Source of the DNA: an uncultured Bacillaceae bacterium
Lineage (GTDB): Bacteria; Bacillota; Bacilli; Bacillales; Cytobacillaceae
Length of the DNA stretch: 26,319 nt
Direction of reading: 5' to 3'
Assembly (NCBI GenBank): GCA_937995745.1
Contig: CALKIU010000005.1
Coordinates: 1 to 26,319 of the forward strand
Shown piece after piece: positions 14,449 through 22,553 of this stretch; position 1 is the first letter of the stretch; every line of letters starts with the position of its first letter. A model generated the notes under the pieces. The model ran no database searches and was not told where the DNA came from. It worked only from the letters and a program-made list of their open reading frames with translations. The translations under genes and the position numbers were made by a program.

Positions 14449-15352
14449 ATTCTTTATCAATGTCTGTCAGCTTTTTCATGTCATCAGGCAGCGAAGCCAA
14501 AAATTCCAGTTCCTTCTCCAAAACCGGATGGAAAAATTTAATGGCGGAGCAATGCAATGCCTGCCTGTTGATAAGCTTTAAACTGCCTCCGTACAAATCA
14601 TCCCCTAAAAGCGGATGGCCGAGATGAGCGAGATGAACCCGAATTTGATGGGTTCTGCCGGTTTTTGGACGAATACGCACATGGGCATAGGAACGGTACT
14701 GCCGGACGAGCTCAAAATAAGTGCAGGCATATTGTCCGTTTGGATTCACTTCCCTTTCAATAATGCTGTCGCTTTTTCTGGCAATTGGTTCTTCAATCCA
14801 GCCGCGGCTTTCCGAAAAAACGCCTTCAGCCAAGGCTTCATACGTTCTGATGATCCGTCCTTCCCGCTGCTGTTGACTGAAAAGATGATGGATATGCCGG
14901 TATTTAGCAATCAAAACAATGCCCGAAGTATTCCGGTCCAATCTTGTGACAATATGTACTGCGGAGGAAAGGCCGGTTTTCCTGTAGTATCCGGAAACGG
15001 CATTTGCCAAACTTCCCCGCGGATGCTCTCTTGAGGGAATCGTATTCATTCCTGCCGGCTTGTTTACAACAAGAACATAATCATCCTCATAAAGAATAGG
15101 AAGCGGAATGTCTTCAGCAGCCATTTCCCCGCTGGGCTTTTCCTCGGGAAAAGTGACGGCAAGACATTCTCCCGCCTGAAGGATTTTGCGGACCGTCACG
15201 TCTTGCCCGTTGACAGAAAGATTTCCGCCTCTAAATTTGATGTCTGTCAGCGCCGCCCTGGAAATATTTTTGGCCCGTAAAAATTCCCGCACCGTCTTCC
15301 CTTCGTCTTCTTCCGTAATGCGAAAACAGAGTCTGAACCGTTTGTCTGTCAT
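14447..15352 (-). CDS. yjbO: RluA-family pseudouridine synthase YjbO
   Basis: 301 aa. An S4-like RNA-binding part is at about residues 15-72 (GKTVREFLRAKNISRAALTDIKFRGGNLSVNG), then the catalytic domain with HIVTRLDRNTSGIVL containing the catalytic Asp, YEALAEG, and GRTHQIRVHLAHLGHPLLGDDLYGG. It isomerises uridines in RNA, most likely 23S rRNA; the exact site is not deducible. ATG 15352 is chosen because AAAGGA lies 8 nt before it, whereas the in-frame ATG two codons upstream is only 2 nt from that site. It is the last gene of the yjbM-nadF-yjbO group, 37 nt after nadF. Confidence 0.93.
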   Translation of the reverse strand: MTDKRFRLCFRITEEDEGKTVREFLRAKNISRAALTDIKFRGGNLSVNGQDVTVRKILQAGECLAVTFPEEKPSGEMAAEDIPLPILYEDDYVLVVNKPAGMNTIPSREHPRGSLANAVSGYYRKTGLSSAVHIVTRLDRNTSGIVLIAKYRHIHHLFSQQQREGRIIRTYEALAEGVFSESRGWIEEPIARKSDSIIEREVNPNGQYACTYFELVRQYRSYAHVRIRPKTGRTHQIRVHLAHLGHPLLGDDLYGGSLKLINRQALHCSAIKFFHPVLEKELEFLASLPDDMKKLTDIDKE

Positions 15353-15389
15353 TGCCATCGTCCTTTAACTTCCGGCGAATCGGAAAAAA

Positions 15390-16196
15390 TTATTCAGGAA
15401 CATCCTCTCCGATAAATGATTCCCGTACTCTTTTCCAGAACGGGAAAGGTCTGAAGCGGACAAAACGGATAATTTCATCAGCGACGCGGAATTGAATGGA
15501 CTTTACATCTTTATGGAAAAATGTTAAATGATCCACGGTTAGTTGAAAATCCGGGCTGTTGACCGGTTTTAACAATAACGTGTGATGGGCCGGCAAAACA
15601 AGAGGAGAGCCGATCGTCCGGAACACCCGGTTATTAATGGAAGCAATTTCTGATAATTGAATTGCCTGGATAGACGGATGAAGAATCGCCCCGCCCAATG
15701 ATTTGCTGTATGCGGTGCTTCCGGAAGGCGTTGACACGCACAGACCGTCTCCCCGGAATCTTTCAAAATGCTGGCCGCGAATGATCACGTCCATGACAAA
15801 AGTTGACCCGACGCTTTTTACCGTGGCTTCATTCAAAGCCAAATAAAGCGATTCCTTGCCTCCGTGCGTATAGCGGACAATCACCTCCAAAAGGGGATAT
15901 TCCACAATTTGAAAAGGCGTTTTCGCAATGGCAATGACCAGTTTTTCAAGCTCTTCCGGCACCCAATCCGCGTAAAAACCGAGATGACCCGTATGTACAC
16001 CGACAAAAGCGGTTTTATCGAGCCGGTATGTATAACGATGAAACGCATGCAACAGTGTGCCGTCGCCGCCGACAGAAATGACGATATCCGGCTCTTCTTC
16101 ATCATATACGAGATCAAAATCCAACAAGTATGACGTCATTTTGTTTTTGATTGATTCCGATTTACAATCTCCTTTGGAAATGATGGAAAATTTCAT
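15390..16196 (-). CDS. nadF: NAD kinase NadF (PpnKA)
   Basis: 268 aa. The enzyme phosphorylates NAD to NADP, the source of cytosolic NADPH. Motifs are GGDGT at 43-47 (catalytic, phosphate-binding), NE at 122-123, and GDGLCVSTPSGSTAY at 149-163, all intact. Length and N-terminus (MKFSIISKGD) match B. subtilis NadF/YjbN. GGAG lies 8 nt before the ATG. It is linked to the alarmone synthetase gene upstream, with a long inverted repeat between them, and to yjbO downstream; this order is widely conserved in Firmicutes. Confidence 0.97.
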   Translation of the reverse strand: MKFSIISKGDCKSESIKNKMTSYLLDFDLVYDEEEPDIVISVGGDGTLLHAFHRYTYRLDKTAFVGVHTGHLGFYADWVPEELEKLVIAIAKTPFQIVEYPLLEVIVRYTHGGKESLYLALNEATVKSVGSTFVMDVIIRGQHFERFRGDGLCVSTPSGSTAYSKSLGGAILHPSIQAIQLSEIASINNRVFRTIGSPLVLPAHHTLLLKPVNSPDFQLTVDHLTFFHKDVKSIQFRVADEIIRFVRFRPFPFWKRVRESFIGEDVPE

Positions 16197-16319
16197 TTCT
16201 TCTGCTCCTCTGTATCGTACTGAAAACGGTTAGCATTTTTTCGACAAACATCGTTGCATCATTATCTGAAAAAAATGACTGTCCTTATAAAAAATATATC
16301 CTAAAATTATAATAAATTC

Positions 16320-16380
16320 AGCTTCATATCCGGCATTTACCGCAAACTTTCTTTCCGGCCCTTCTTCCGGATATGAAGCT
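16320..16380. repeat. Long inverted repeat between yjbM and nadF
   Basis: AGCTTCATATCCGG (16320-16333) and CCGGATATGAAGCT (16367-16380) are perfect 14-bp arms around a 33-nt loop. It lies just past the stop of yjbM, inside the expected operon. The minus-strand side is followed by GAATTTATTATAATTTT, only a weak T-tract, so it might be an inefficient terminator, an mRNA-stabilising stem or a small repeat element. Confidence 0.75.
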
Positions 16381-16416
16381 TACCCCTTTTATTTCATAAA
16401 CCGGTACTGCCAAAAC

Positions 16417-17052
16417 TTATTTGCCGCTTTGCTGCAATTCTTTTTTCTGCGAAAAGAACGCTTGGGCTTCGCGAATTTCGTCCCTTATTAACGACATTTC
16501 TTCATCAAGCCGGAAGGCCGCTTCAGCCGCTCTTTGCAATCGAATCTGGATATCCTCAGGAATCATGCCGTCATATTTATAACTTAGCGAATGCTCAATG
16601 GTTGCCCAAAAATTCATGGCCAAAGTGCGGATTTGGATTTCAACCAATATCTTTTTCTCGCCGGTAATCGTTTGCACCGGATAGCGGATAACAACGTGGT
16701 AAGAACGGTAACCGCTTGCCTTTTTATGCGATATGTAATTCCGCTCTTCTACGATTTCAAAATCATTTCTCTTTCTGAGCAAATCGACGACCACTTCGAT
16801 ATCGTCGACAAATTGGCACATTATCCTAAGGCCGGCAATATCCTGCATTTCCGTTTCCAAGCGGTCCAATGGTATGCCTTTCTTATTTGCTTTATCCAAA
16901 ATGCTGGCGACAGGTTTTACTCTCCCTGTCACAAATTCAATCGGAGAATGCTTTTGCTGAAGTTCAAATTGGGTTCGCAACCCTCTCAGCTTTACTTTTA
17001 ATTCTTCAACCGCCTGTTTATATGGCAGCAAAAATGTATCCCAATGGTTCAC
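16417..17052 (-). CDS. yjbM: Small alarmone synthetase YjbM (RelQ/SasB)
   Basis: 211 aa, exactly the B. subtilis length. The RelA/SpoT synthetase domain is shown by EFVTGRVKPVASILDK, MQDIAGLRIMCQF, SGYRSYHVVI and VEIQIRTLAMNFWATIEHSL; there is no hydrolase or TGS domain. The enzyme makes (p)ppGpp from ATP and GDP/GTP as a tetramer and is activated by pppGpp binding. The start is GTG 17052, preceded by TGGGGTGAG at about 7 nt; a longer frame to 17115 exists but has no ribosome site and no homology. It precedes nadF and yjbO. Confidence 0.96.
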   Translation of the reverse strand: MNHWDTFLLPYKQAVEELKVKLRGLRTQFELQQKHSPIEFVTGRVKPVASILDKANKKGIPLDRLETEMQDIAGLRIMCQFVDDIEVVVDLLRKRNDFEIVEERNYISHKKASGYRSYHVVIRYPVQTITGEKKILVEIQIRTLAMNFWATIEHSLSYKYDGMIPEDIQIRLQRAAEAAFRLDEEMSLIRDEIREAQAFFSQKKELQQSGK

Positions 17053-17402
17053 CTGTCCGCTCACCCCACATGCTATACTACAAATAGACGACACCGGCAT
17101 TTCTCGGAGCACCACATAAAAACAGGCAGCAAGAGGAACCGGAACACCGGCAAAATATATTTTTCACACTATACGGAAAATTGCCATTCCAAACCGGCCG
17201 CAACGCAAGGCCGGACATCATTTATTTTAACACATCTCAATCATATATCTATAATGCAATTTGCCCCAAAAAAGGCGGGAGCGGGACCGGTCGGAACGGA
17301 TGAAGAGCCCGTATCAACGTTTCCGGAATTGTCTTCGCCTTCACAGAATCAACATGAACAGGTAAAATTTTCTCAATGAATAATTAGAAAGCAGGGATCA
17401 AT
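17053..17402. other. Divergent intergenic region between yjbM and yjbK
   Basis: 350 nt. B. subtilis has yjbL here, absent in this window. A plus-strand frame from 17254 would give a 41-aa peptide but has no ribosome site. A CCGG-AACA-CCGG palindrome lies near 17140-17151. It holds a likely plus-strand promoter (17226-17255); the yjbM promoter is not obvious. Confidence 0.4.
17226..17255 (+). promoter_or_regulatory. Likely sigma-A promoter of yjbK-cwlQ
   Basis: TTTAAC (17226-17231) and a perfect TATAAT (17250-17255) are 18 nt apart. It would give a leader of about 140 nt before yjbK. Confidence 0.45.
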
Positions 17403-17996
17403 GTGACACAGGAAATTGAAATCGAATTTAAAAATTTGTTGACAAAAGAAGAATTTATTCGTTTGCAAAAAAGATTGCAAATCACGGAGGCGGACTTCTT
17501 TAAACAAGTGAATTATTATTTCGACACCGAGGATTTTTTGTTAAAGAGCCGCGGCTCGGCTTTAAGGGTGCGTGAAAAAGACGGGAAATTTGAATTGACT
17601 CTCAAAGAACCGGCCGGCGAAGGCCTCTTGGAAACAACGCAAATCCTAAACAAAAAGGAAAAAGAGACGATGTTAATAGGGGGAACGCTCCCTGAAGGTC
17701 CCGTAAAAGAGCAGCTGATAAAACAGCAATTTCCTTTGGAAAAACTCTCTTGTTTCGGCACATTGGCAACCGAGCGGGCGGAAAAGCCGTACAGAGGCGG
17801 AACCGTTGTTTTAGACTACAGCTCATATTTAAACAAGCACGATTACGAAATCGAATATGAAACGCAAGACAGCAAGACGGGACAAAAAATCTTTCACGAA
17901 TTGCTGCAGGCGGAAAACATACCGGTACGAAAAACAGCCAATAAAATCCGCCGTTTTTATGAAGAAAAAATGCGCCAAACGAAAGGCAAAATATAA
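17403..17996 (+). CDS. yjbK: CYTH domain protein YjbK
   Basis: 197 aa. The CYTH (adenylate cyclase/thiamine triphosphatase) fold is a tunnel of acidic and basic residues that binds triphosphates with divalent metal. Signature ExExK is seen as EIEIEFK at residues 4-10, followed by YYFDTEDFLL, ALRVREKDGKFELTLKEP, VVLDYSSYLNKHDYEIEYE and a basic C-terminal NKIRRFYE. The start is GTG 17403, with AGGG at 7 nt; the overlapping ATG at 17401 is out of frame and stops at once. The context next to an alarmone synthetase suggests a nucleotide or polyphosphate substrate, which is inference. The next gene starts 32 nt downstream. Confidence 0.92.
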   Translation: MTQEIEIEFKNLLTKEEFIRLQKRLQITEADFFKQVNYYFDTEDFLLKSRGSALRVREKDGKFELTLKEPAGEGLLETTQILNKKEKETMLIGGTLPEGPVKEQLIKQQFPLEKLSCFGTLATERAEKPYRGGTVVLDYSSYLNKHDYEIEYETQDSKTGQKIFHELLQAENIPVRKTANKIRRFYEEKMRQTKGKI

Positions 17997-18028
17997 AATT
18001 TTTTTCAGAACATGTAAGGAGAATAAAC

Positions 18029-18655
18029 ATGAATACGGAACAATTGAAAATTTTGATGCAAATAGGCGCGATCAGGGATTTTCGCGGCGGCGCATCATCA
18101 TCAGCCGGTTCGGCCGGAACCGGTTCTTTATTCAAGGAAATTTTCCTGAGTTTTCTCACCGAAGCTTTTCAGGCCGGGGAAAATTTTCATATGGAGAAGA
18201 CAAAAACCGCCTCTTTCGAACATCCTCCGGTAAGATTGCATCATTTCCCGCAAAACATGAGCGCGGATGGCGCACCGACAGATTATGACCCTATCATTTC
18301 TAGGGCGGCCAAAAAGTACGGCCTTCCGGTGCAATTAATAAAAGCAGTCATTCGCCGCGAATCCAATTTTAATCCGAATGCCGTCAGCAGGGCCGGAGCT
18401 TCCGGACTCATGCAGCTGATGCCCAGTACGGCAGCGGGACTTGGCGTAAAAAATATCTTTGATCCGGAAGAGAATATTTTTGGCGGTTGCAAATATTTGC
18501 GGCAAATGCTCGACAGATATAACGGCAATTTGGCACTCGCTCTCGCCGCTTATAACGCCGGACCGGGAAATGTCGATAAATACGGAGGAATCCCCCCGTT
18601 TAAAGAAACACGGGAATATGTCAGAAAAATCATGAACGACCTGGCAAACGTCTGA
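18029..18655 (+). CDS. cwlQ: Lytic transglycosylase/muramidase CwlQ (YjbJ)
   Basis: 208 aa. The first 85 residues are of low conservation, with Ser/Gly-rich stretches and no signal peptide. From about 90 comes an SLT (goose-lysozyme-like) domain: YDPIISRAAKKYGLPVQLIKAVIRRESNFNPNAVSRAGASGLMQLMPSTA, where the Glu in RRESNF is the catalytic acid, then NIFDPEENIFGGCKYLRQML and ALAAYNAGPGNVDKYGG. B. subtilis YjbJ was renamed CwlQ after muramidase and lytic transglycosylase activity was found. AAGGAG lies 8 nt before the ATG. Export without a signal peptide is unexplained. It is probably cotranscribed with yjbK. Confidence 0.93.
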   Translation: MNTEQLKILMQIGAIRDFRGGASSSAGSAGTGSLFKEIFLSFLTEAFQAGENFHMEKTKTASFEHPPVRLHHFPQNMSADGAPTDYDPIISRAAKKYGLPVQLIKAVIRRESNFNPNAVSRAGASGLMQLMPSTAAGLGVKNIFDPEENIFGGCKYLRQMLDRYNGNLALALAAYNAGPGNVDKYGGIPPFKETREYVRKIMNDLANV

Positions 18656-18676
18656 TTTGAAAAATCAGGCGTTTTT
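18649..18676 (+). terminator. Terminator of cwlQ
   Basis: Arms CGTCTGATTT (18649-18658) and AAATCAGGCG (18662-18671) pair over 10 bp with one G-T, then five T. The stem overlaps the stop codon of cwlQ. Confidence 0.88.
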
Positions 18677-18798
18677 CCTTTTTACGCACGATTCTGTCCC
18701 TCCGCAAATGAAAGATGACAATCGAAGAAAAAAATAAGCGGGTAAGCGATAAAAATTGCAAAATAATGGTATTTACTATCAGGTGCAGAGCCGATTGT

Positions 18799-18827
18799 TT
18801 GAGATATCTTTTTGCCATTGCTACAAT
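18799..18827 (+). promoter_or_regulatory. Sigma-A promoter of yjbH
   Basis: TTGAGA (18799-18804), 17-nt spacer, TACAAT (18822-18827). The expected start near 18834 leaves a leader of about 135 nt before yjbH, with no recognised riboswitch. Confidence 0.7.
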
Positions 18828-18970
18828 AAAGACAATGATGTGATTAAAACCACAATAAGATGACGTTCATCCGCCCCGTTATTTTTATGTTTGAAAGAGA
18901 TCCCTATTCCCACTCCATGAGAACAACAGAAAGAAATCCAAAAGGATGAGATAGAGTGCAGGAGAAAAAT

Positions 18971-19828
18971 ATGAATGTGTGCGGCTGCCATGATTGCAAT
19001 GGAAAAGCAAAAAAACCGATTGAGATATATATGTTCATCGATCCCTTGTGTCCGCAATGCTGGGCGCTGGAACCGACGATAAAAAAACTGATGATTGAAT
19101 ACGGGCGCTATATTTCACTAAAACATGTGCTGGGCGGCCGGCTGCCGGTCTTGACCAACAGAAAAGAACAAAAATACGAAAATCTGGCTGAAATTTGGGA
19201 AAAAACCGCCGCCAGAACCGGGATGTCTTGCGATGGAAGTCTCTGGATGGAAAATCCTGTCTCAGCCCCTCATATCGTTTTCGTAGCGGTAAAAGCCGCG
19301 GAATTGCAAGGGAGAAAAGCGGGCTTCAAATTCCTGCGCAAAATTCAGGAAGCGTTGTTTCTGAAAAAACAAAATGTCTCCGACCCGGATGTGCTCATCC
19401 AATGTGCCGAAAATGCCGGACTGGACGTAAATGAATTTAAATCCGATCTTCATTCGGAGAGTGCTGCCAAAGCATTTCAATGCGACATTAAAATCACCAA
19501 CGAAATGGAAATCAACGAAATTCCTTCTTTAGTGTTCTTTAATGAAAATATTGAAGAAGAAGGGGTAAAAATCTCCGGCTATTACCCCTACCATGTATAT
19601 GAACAGATCTTGCGGGAAATGCTTTCCTTTGAACCGGTTCGGGCTGAACCCCCTCCATTGGAAATATTTCTGAAACATTTTGATTTCGTCGCCTCCAAAG
19701 AAATTGCCGTTGTTTATGACATGCCGATTAATGAAGTGGAAAAAGAAATGAAAAAATTACAATTAAAACAAATTGTTGAACCAGTATACGCGAAATACGG
19801 GACATTTTGGAAATATATTAAATCATAA
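18971..19828 (+). CDS. yjbH: ClpXP adaptor protein YjbH (SpxH), DsbA/FrnE-like
   Basis: 285 aa. YjbH binds Spx and hands it to ClpXP, keeping Spx low until disulfide stress. The thioredoxin/DsbA-like domain has EIYMFIDPLCPQCW with Cys27 and Cys30, and AAELQGRKAGFKFLRKIQEALF and SAAKAFQCDIKI match B. subtilis YjbH; the C-terminal FVASKEIAVVYDMPINEVEKEMKKL is the family tail. The N-terminus is Cys-rich (C4, C6, C9 with H7) where B. subtilis has a His-rich zinc-binding stretch. ATG 18971 has AGGAG at 6 nt; GTG 18956 with GGATGAG is a possible alternative adding five residues. The spx and mecA genes lie nearby. The yjbI haemoglobin gene, next to yjbH in B. subtilis, is absent. Confidence 0.94.
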   Translation: MNVCGCHDCNGKAKKPIEIYMFIDPLCPQCWALEPTIKKLMIEYGRYISLKHVLGGRLPVLTNRKEQKYENLAEIWEKTAARTGMSCDGSLWMENPVSAPHIVFVAVKAAELQGRKAGFKFLRKIQEALFLKKQNVSDPDVLIQCAENAGLDVNEFKSDLHSESAAKAFQCDIKITNEMEINEIPSLVFFNENIEEEGVKISGYYPYHVYEQILREMLSFEPVRAEPPPLEIFLKHFDFVASKEIAVVYDMPINEVEKEMKKLQLKQIVEPVYAKYGTFWKYIKS

Positions 19829-19883
19829 ATCGGTATTGTTTTTACACACTGCCAAGAAACGGATTGATTCATTATTTTTAAAT

Positions 19884-19916
19884 AAAAAACGGACTGCCGT
19901 CGCAAATGGCAGTCCG
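19884..19916 (-). terminator. Second terminator downstream of roxS
   Basis: Nine-bp arms CGGACTGCC (19890-19898) and GGCAGTCCG (19908-19916). On the minus strand six T follow (19884-19889), while the plus-strand side has no T-tract, so it acts on the minus strand as a back-up to the roxS terminator. Confidence 0.7.
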
Positions 19917-19932
19917 GAAAACAAAGCTACAG

Positions 19933-19962
19933 AAAAAGACCCTGAAGTTTCAGGGTCTTTTT
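19933..19962. terminator. Bidirectional terminator of roxS and yjbH
   Basis: Arms 19933-19946 and 19949-19962 (AAAAAGACCCTGAA and its complement) form a long stem with a tight loop. T5 tails on both strands let it end roxS (minus) and yjbH (plus). Confidence 0.9.
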
Positions 19963-20043
19963 CTGAATTAATACGAACAAAGGGGATGGGAGAAATTTTT
20001 CACGGTCAAACAAAGGGGTATATGTTTGCTTGTGATCAACTTC
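19933..20043 (-). ncRNA. roxS: Small regulatory RNA RoxS (RsaE)
   Basis: The minus strand carries the RsaE/RoxS core: ATACCCCTTTGTTTG, then GTGAAAAATTTCTCCCATCC and CCTTTGTTCG, closed by a terminator. The two C-rich motifs (the CCCCTTTG region and the TCCCATCCCC region) are the single-stranded parts that pair with ribosome sites of target mRNAs. Predicted length is about 111 nt, close to the B. subtilis RNA, and the place between yizD and yjbH is the conserved one. In B. subtilis and S. aureus it represses central-carbon and redox-related mRNAs and is induced by ResD/SrrA. An extended -10 promoter lies directly upstream. The start site is inferred by alignment from memory. Confidence 0.92.
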
Positions 20044-20080
20044 ACGCTATTAATATAACATGAACCGCAAAAATCTACAA
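20030..20080 (-). promoter_or_regulatory. roxS promoter with Rex-like operator at the start site
   Basis: On the minus strand TTGTAG (20075-20080), 17 nt, then TATATT (20052-20057) with a TGT extension just before it. TTGTGATCAACTTCACGC at 20030-20047 matches the Rex consensus TTGTGAA-N4-TTCACAA at 13 of the 14 arm positions except A7 and the last two bases, and covers the transcription start. Further upstream a TGTGAAAT motif (complement of 20095-20102) could be a ResD site. Confidence 0.7.
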
Positions 20081-20245
20081 GCTTCTACAACCGATTTCAC
20101 ATTATTGTCATAAAGTCTTGTTGAGAGGACTATCGATTTACGTTTTTTCCTCCCTTTTGCGATCCCTCATAGAATAGAAAAAGGAAATTTTTTAAAAAAA
20201 TGGAATAAACTCTGATTAGACATTATCGGAAATGGGGAATTCTCT

Positions 20246-20425
20246 GTGAAAAAATTGCATATCACGTTGATGCTGTTATTTATCCTTTTTTCCTTCTTTT
20301 TAAACATCCTTGGCCTGATGCATTTGGTTTCTGTTTTTATCACCGCTCCGCTATTATTTTTTTCCCTTTTTGTTTTTATCAGTTATATGAATGATCGCAA
20401 CCGATTTAAAGGATTTAAAGACTGA
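20246..20425 (+). CDS. yizD: Small membrane protein YizD
   Basis: A 59-aa ORF: GTG start, MKKLHITLMLLFILFSFFLN, a second hydrophobic segment (LVSVFITAPLLFFSLFVFISY) and a polar basic tail MNDRNRFKGFKD. Two membrane spans are predicted at about residues 6-25 and 28-47. The GTG at 20246 has GGGGAA about 5 nt before it. Size, topology and place between pepF and yjbH, next to roxS, match B. subtilis yizD. The function is unknown. A hairpin follows at 20547 but a considerable 3' stretch of about 120 nt separates it. Confidence 0.75.
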   Translation: MKKLHITLMLLFILFSFFLNILGLMHLVSVFITAPLLFFSLFVFISYMNDRNRFKGFKD

Positions 20426-20546
20426 GTTCTTTCATATGAACATCCGCCGGGAAACAATCATGGTGATTCAAAGCGGCAACTATCTTTCAAGCAGCCATGG
20501 ATAAACAGAAAAGAACCGGGCCAAAGGGAAAGGGCCTCAAAACGGC

Positions 20547-20572
20547 AGATGGACCGAGTTGCCGGTCCATCT
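20547..20572. terminator. Hairpin between convergent yizD and pepF
   Basis: Ten-bp arms AGATGGACCG and CGGTCCATCT around AGTTGC. Tails are weak on both sides (TTATCATTTGGATTTTTT on plus, GCCGTTTTG on minus), but the position between convergent genes suits a shared terminator. Confidence 0.65.
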
Positions 20573-20621
20573 TTATCATTTGGATTTTTTCATATATGTC
20601 TGAATTGATTCGGATTTCGGT

Positions 20622-22439
20622 TTACGACAGCATCGCTTCAAGTTCATTCAATTTCTCTTCAAAAACTTTTAACGCTTTTTCGATCGGTTCCGGACTTGTC
20701 ATGTCGACACCCGCTTTTTTCAATACTTCAATCGGGTAATCTGAACTTCCTGCGCTCAGGAATTCAAGGTAACGATCCACGGCCGGCTGCCCTTCCGTCA
20801 AAATTTGCTCGCTCAACGCGGTGGCGGCGCTAAATCCGGTCGCGTATTGATACACATAATAATTGTAGTAAAAATGGGGTATTCTCGCCCACTCAAGACC
20901 GATTTCCTCGTCGATCACAATATCCTTTTCCCCAAAATATTTTTTGTTGAGCTCATAATACTCTTCCGTCAAAAGCTCGGCAGTCAACGCCTCATTATTT
21001 TGCGCTTTCTGGTGGATTAAATGTTCAAACTCTGCAAACATCGTTTGCCTGAAAACGGTTCCTCTGAATCCTTCCAAATAGTGATTCAGCAGATACAGTC
21101 GTTTTTGCTCGTCATCGATCGTTTTCAACAAATAATCATTTAATAACGCTTCGTTGCAAGTGGAAGCCACTTCAGCGACAAAAATGGAATAATTTCCGTA
21201 AGGGAACGGCTGGGTTTTCCATGTAAAATAACTATGGACAGAATGCCCCAGTTCATGGACCAAAGTAAACAAATTGTTCACATCGTCTTGCCAGTTCAAC
21301 AGGATATACGGATTTGTTCCGTACGTTCCGGAGGAATAAGCCCCGCTCCGTTTGCCCCTGTTTTCCCTGACATCTATCCAGCGTTCTTCAAAAGCTTTTT
21401 TGACAACATCCATATATTTGTCGCCCAGGGGAGCCAAGCCTTTCAAAATGATATCCTTCGCTTCTTCAAACGTTATTTCCATTTTCACATCTTTTACAAG
21501 CGGTGTATACAGGTCATACATATGCAGTTCATCGACACCCAGCACTTTTTTCCTCAAAGCCACGTAACGATGAAGAAGGTGTAAATGTTTATTGACTGTT
21601 TCAACGAGTTGATCGTAAACCTTTTCCGGTATATTGTTGGCTGCCAGTGCCGCATGTCTTGCCGAGCGGTATTTGCGGACTTTCGCATAAAAATTGTCCC
21701 TTTTGACCTGGCCGCTCAACGTGCTGGCAAAAGTGTTTTTGAATTTGGCATACGTGTCGTACACCGCCTTAAAGGCATCCCGACGCACCCGTCTGTCGGG
21801 GCTCTCCATAAAACGGATATACCGGCCGTGCGTCACTTCTACCTCGTCGCCGTTTTCATCTTTGATGGGCGGAAAACGCAAATCAGCATTATTAAGCATT
21901 CCGTACGTGTTGCTGGATGCGTTCATGACCTCAGACGCTGCGGCAAGGAGTGCTTCCTGTTCCGCCGGCAAAACATGGGGTCTTTGCATATTGATTTCAT
22001 CGAGGGCATGTTCATATAATTGCAGTTCTTTCTTTTCCCGTAAAAATAGACGAATTTTTTCTTCGTCGATGGAGAGAATTTCCGGCACAATAAAAGAAAG
22101 GGCGCTTGCCACTTGGGCGTACAAACTTTTGCTGCGGGCATCCATGGCCTGATAAAATGAATTGGTCGTGTCCTGGTCGTAGCGCATGTGGGCATAAGTA
22201 TACAGTTTGCCCATCCGTTCCAACAGTTGGTCTTCATATTGAAGCGCTTCATAAAAAGTGTCCGCGCTTTCTCCGAGCCTTCCCTTGAATTTTTCTATTC
22301 CTGGAATCATCTCCTGCACCGCGGCAAATTCTTTCTCCCAATCGTCATCCGTTGCAAAAATATCTTCCAACCGCCATGTATCTTCAACGTTTATCTCACT
22401 TCTCGCAGGAAGCTGTTTCACATTCGTCTTTTCGTTCAC
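20622..22439 (-). CDS. pepF: Oligoendopeptidase F (PepF/YjbG)
   Basis: 605 aa. M3-family zinc metallopeptidase of the cytosol that cuts oligopeptides; in B. subtilis overproduction degrades the PhrA peptide and so disturbs sporulation initiation. The zinc motif HELGHSVHS is at about residues 395-403 with the third ligand in FVAEVASTCNE. The N-terminal oligopeptidase_F domain has TWRLEDIFATDDDWEKEF and RYDQDTTNSFYQAMDARSKSLYAQ. The start is GTG 22439, as GGAGGG lies 7 nt before it and homologues start here; the upstream in-frame TTG falls inside that site. It is downstream of coiA on the same strand with 114 nt between. Confidence 0.96.
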   Translation of the reverse strand: MNEKTNVKQLPARSEINVEDTWRLEDIFATDDDWEKEFAAVQEMIPGIEKFKGRLGESADTFYEALQYEDQLLERMGKLYTYAHMRYDQDTTNSFYQAMDARSKSLYAQVASALSFIVPEILSIDEEKIRLFLREKKELQLYEHALDEINMQRPHVLPAEQEALLAAASEVMNASSNTYGMLNNADLRFPPIKDENGDEVEVTHGRYIRFMESPDRRVRRDAFKAVYDTYAKFKNTFASTLSGQVKRDNFYAKVRKYRSARHAALAANNIPEKVYDQLVETVNKHLHLLHRYVALRKKVLGVDELHMYDLYTPLVKDVKMEITFEEAKDIILKGLAPLGDKYMDVVKKAFEERWIDVRENRGKRSGAYSSGTYGTNPYILLNWQDDVNNLFTLVHELGHSVHSYFTWKTQPFPYGNYSIFVAEVASTCNEALLNDYLLKTIDDEQKRLYLLNHYLEGFRGTVFRQTMFAEFEHLIHQKAQNNEALTAELLTEEYYELNKKYFGEKDIVIDEEIGLEWARIPHFYYNYYVYQYATGFSAATALSEQILTEGQPAVDRYLEFLSAGSSDYPIEVLKKAGVDMTSPEPIEKALKVFEEKLNELEAMLS

Positions 22440-22553
22440 CCATTTTCCCTCCAATTAATCATTTAAGAAACTCGAAAACGCTCAAATCCATTGTACATGA
22501 AGAAAAACCTTCCTTCAAAAAACATGCCGGACATCAAACAAAACGCATGTTGA

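Noticed and set aside
17254..17379. Possible 41-aa peptide upstream of yjbK
   Set aside because: Codons look plausible but the ATG overlaps the putative -10 box and there is no ribosome site.
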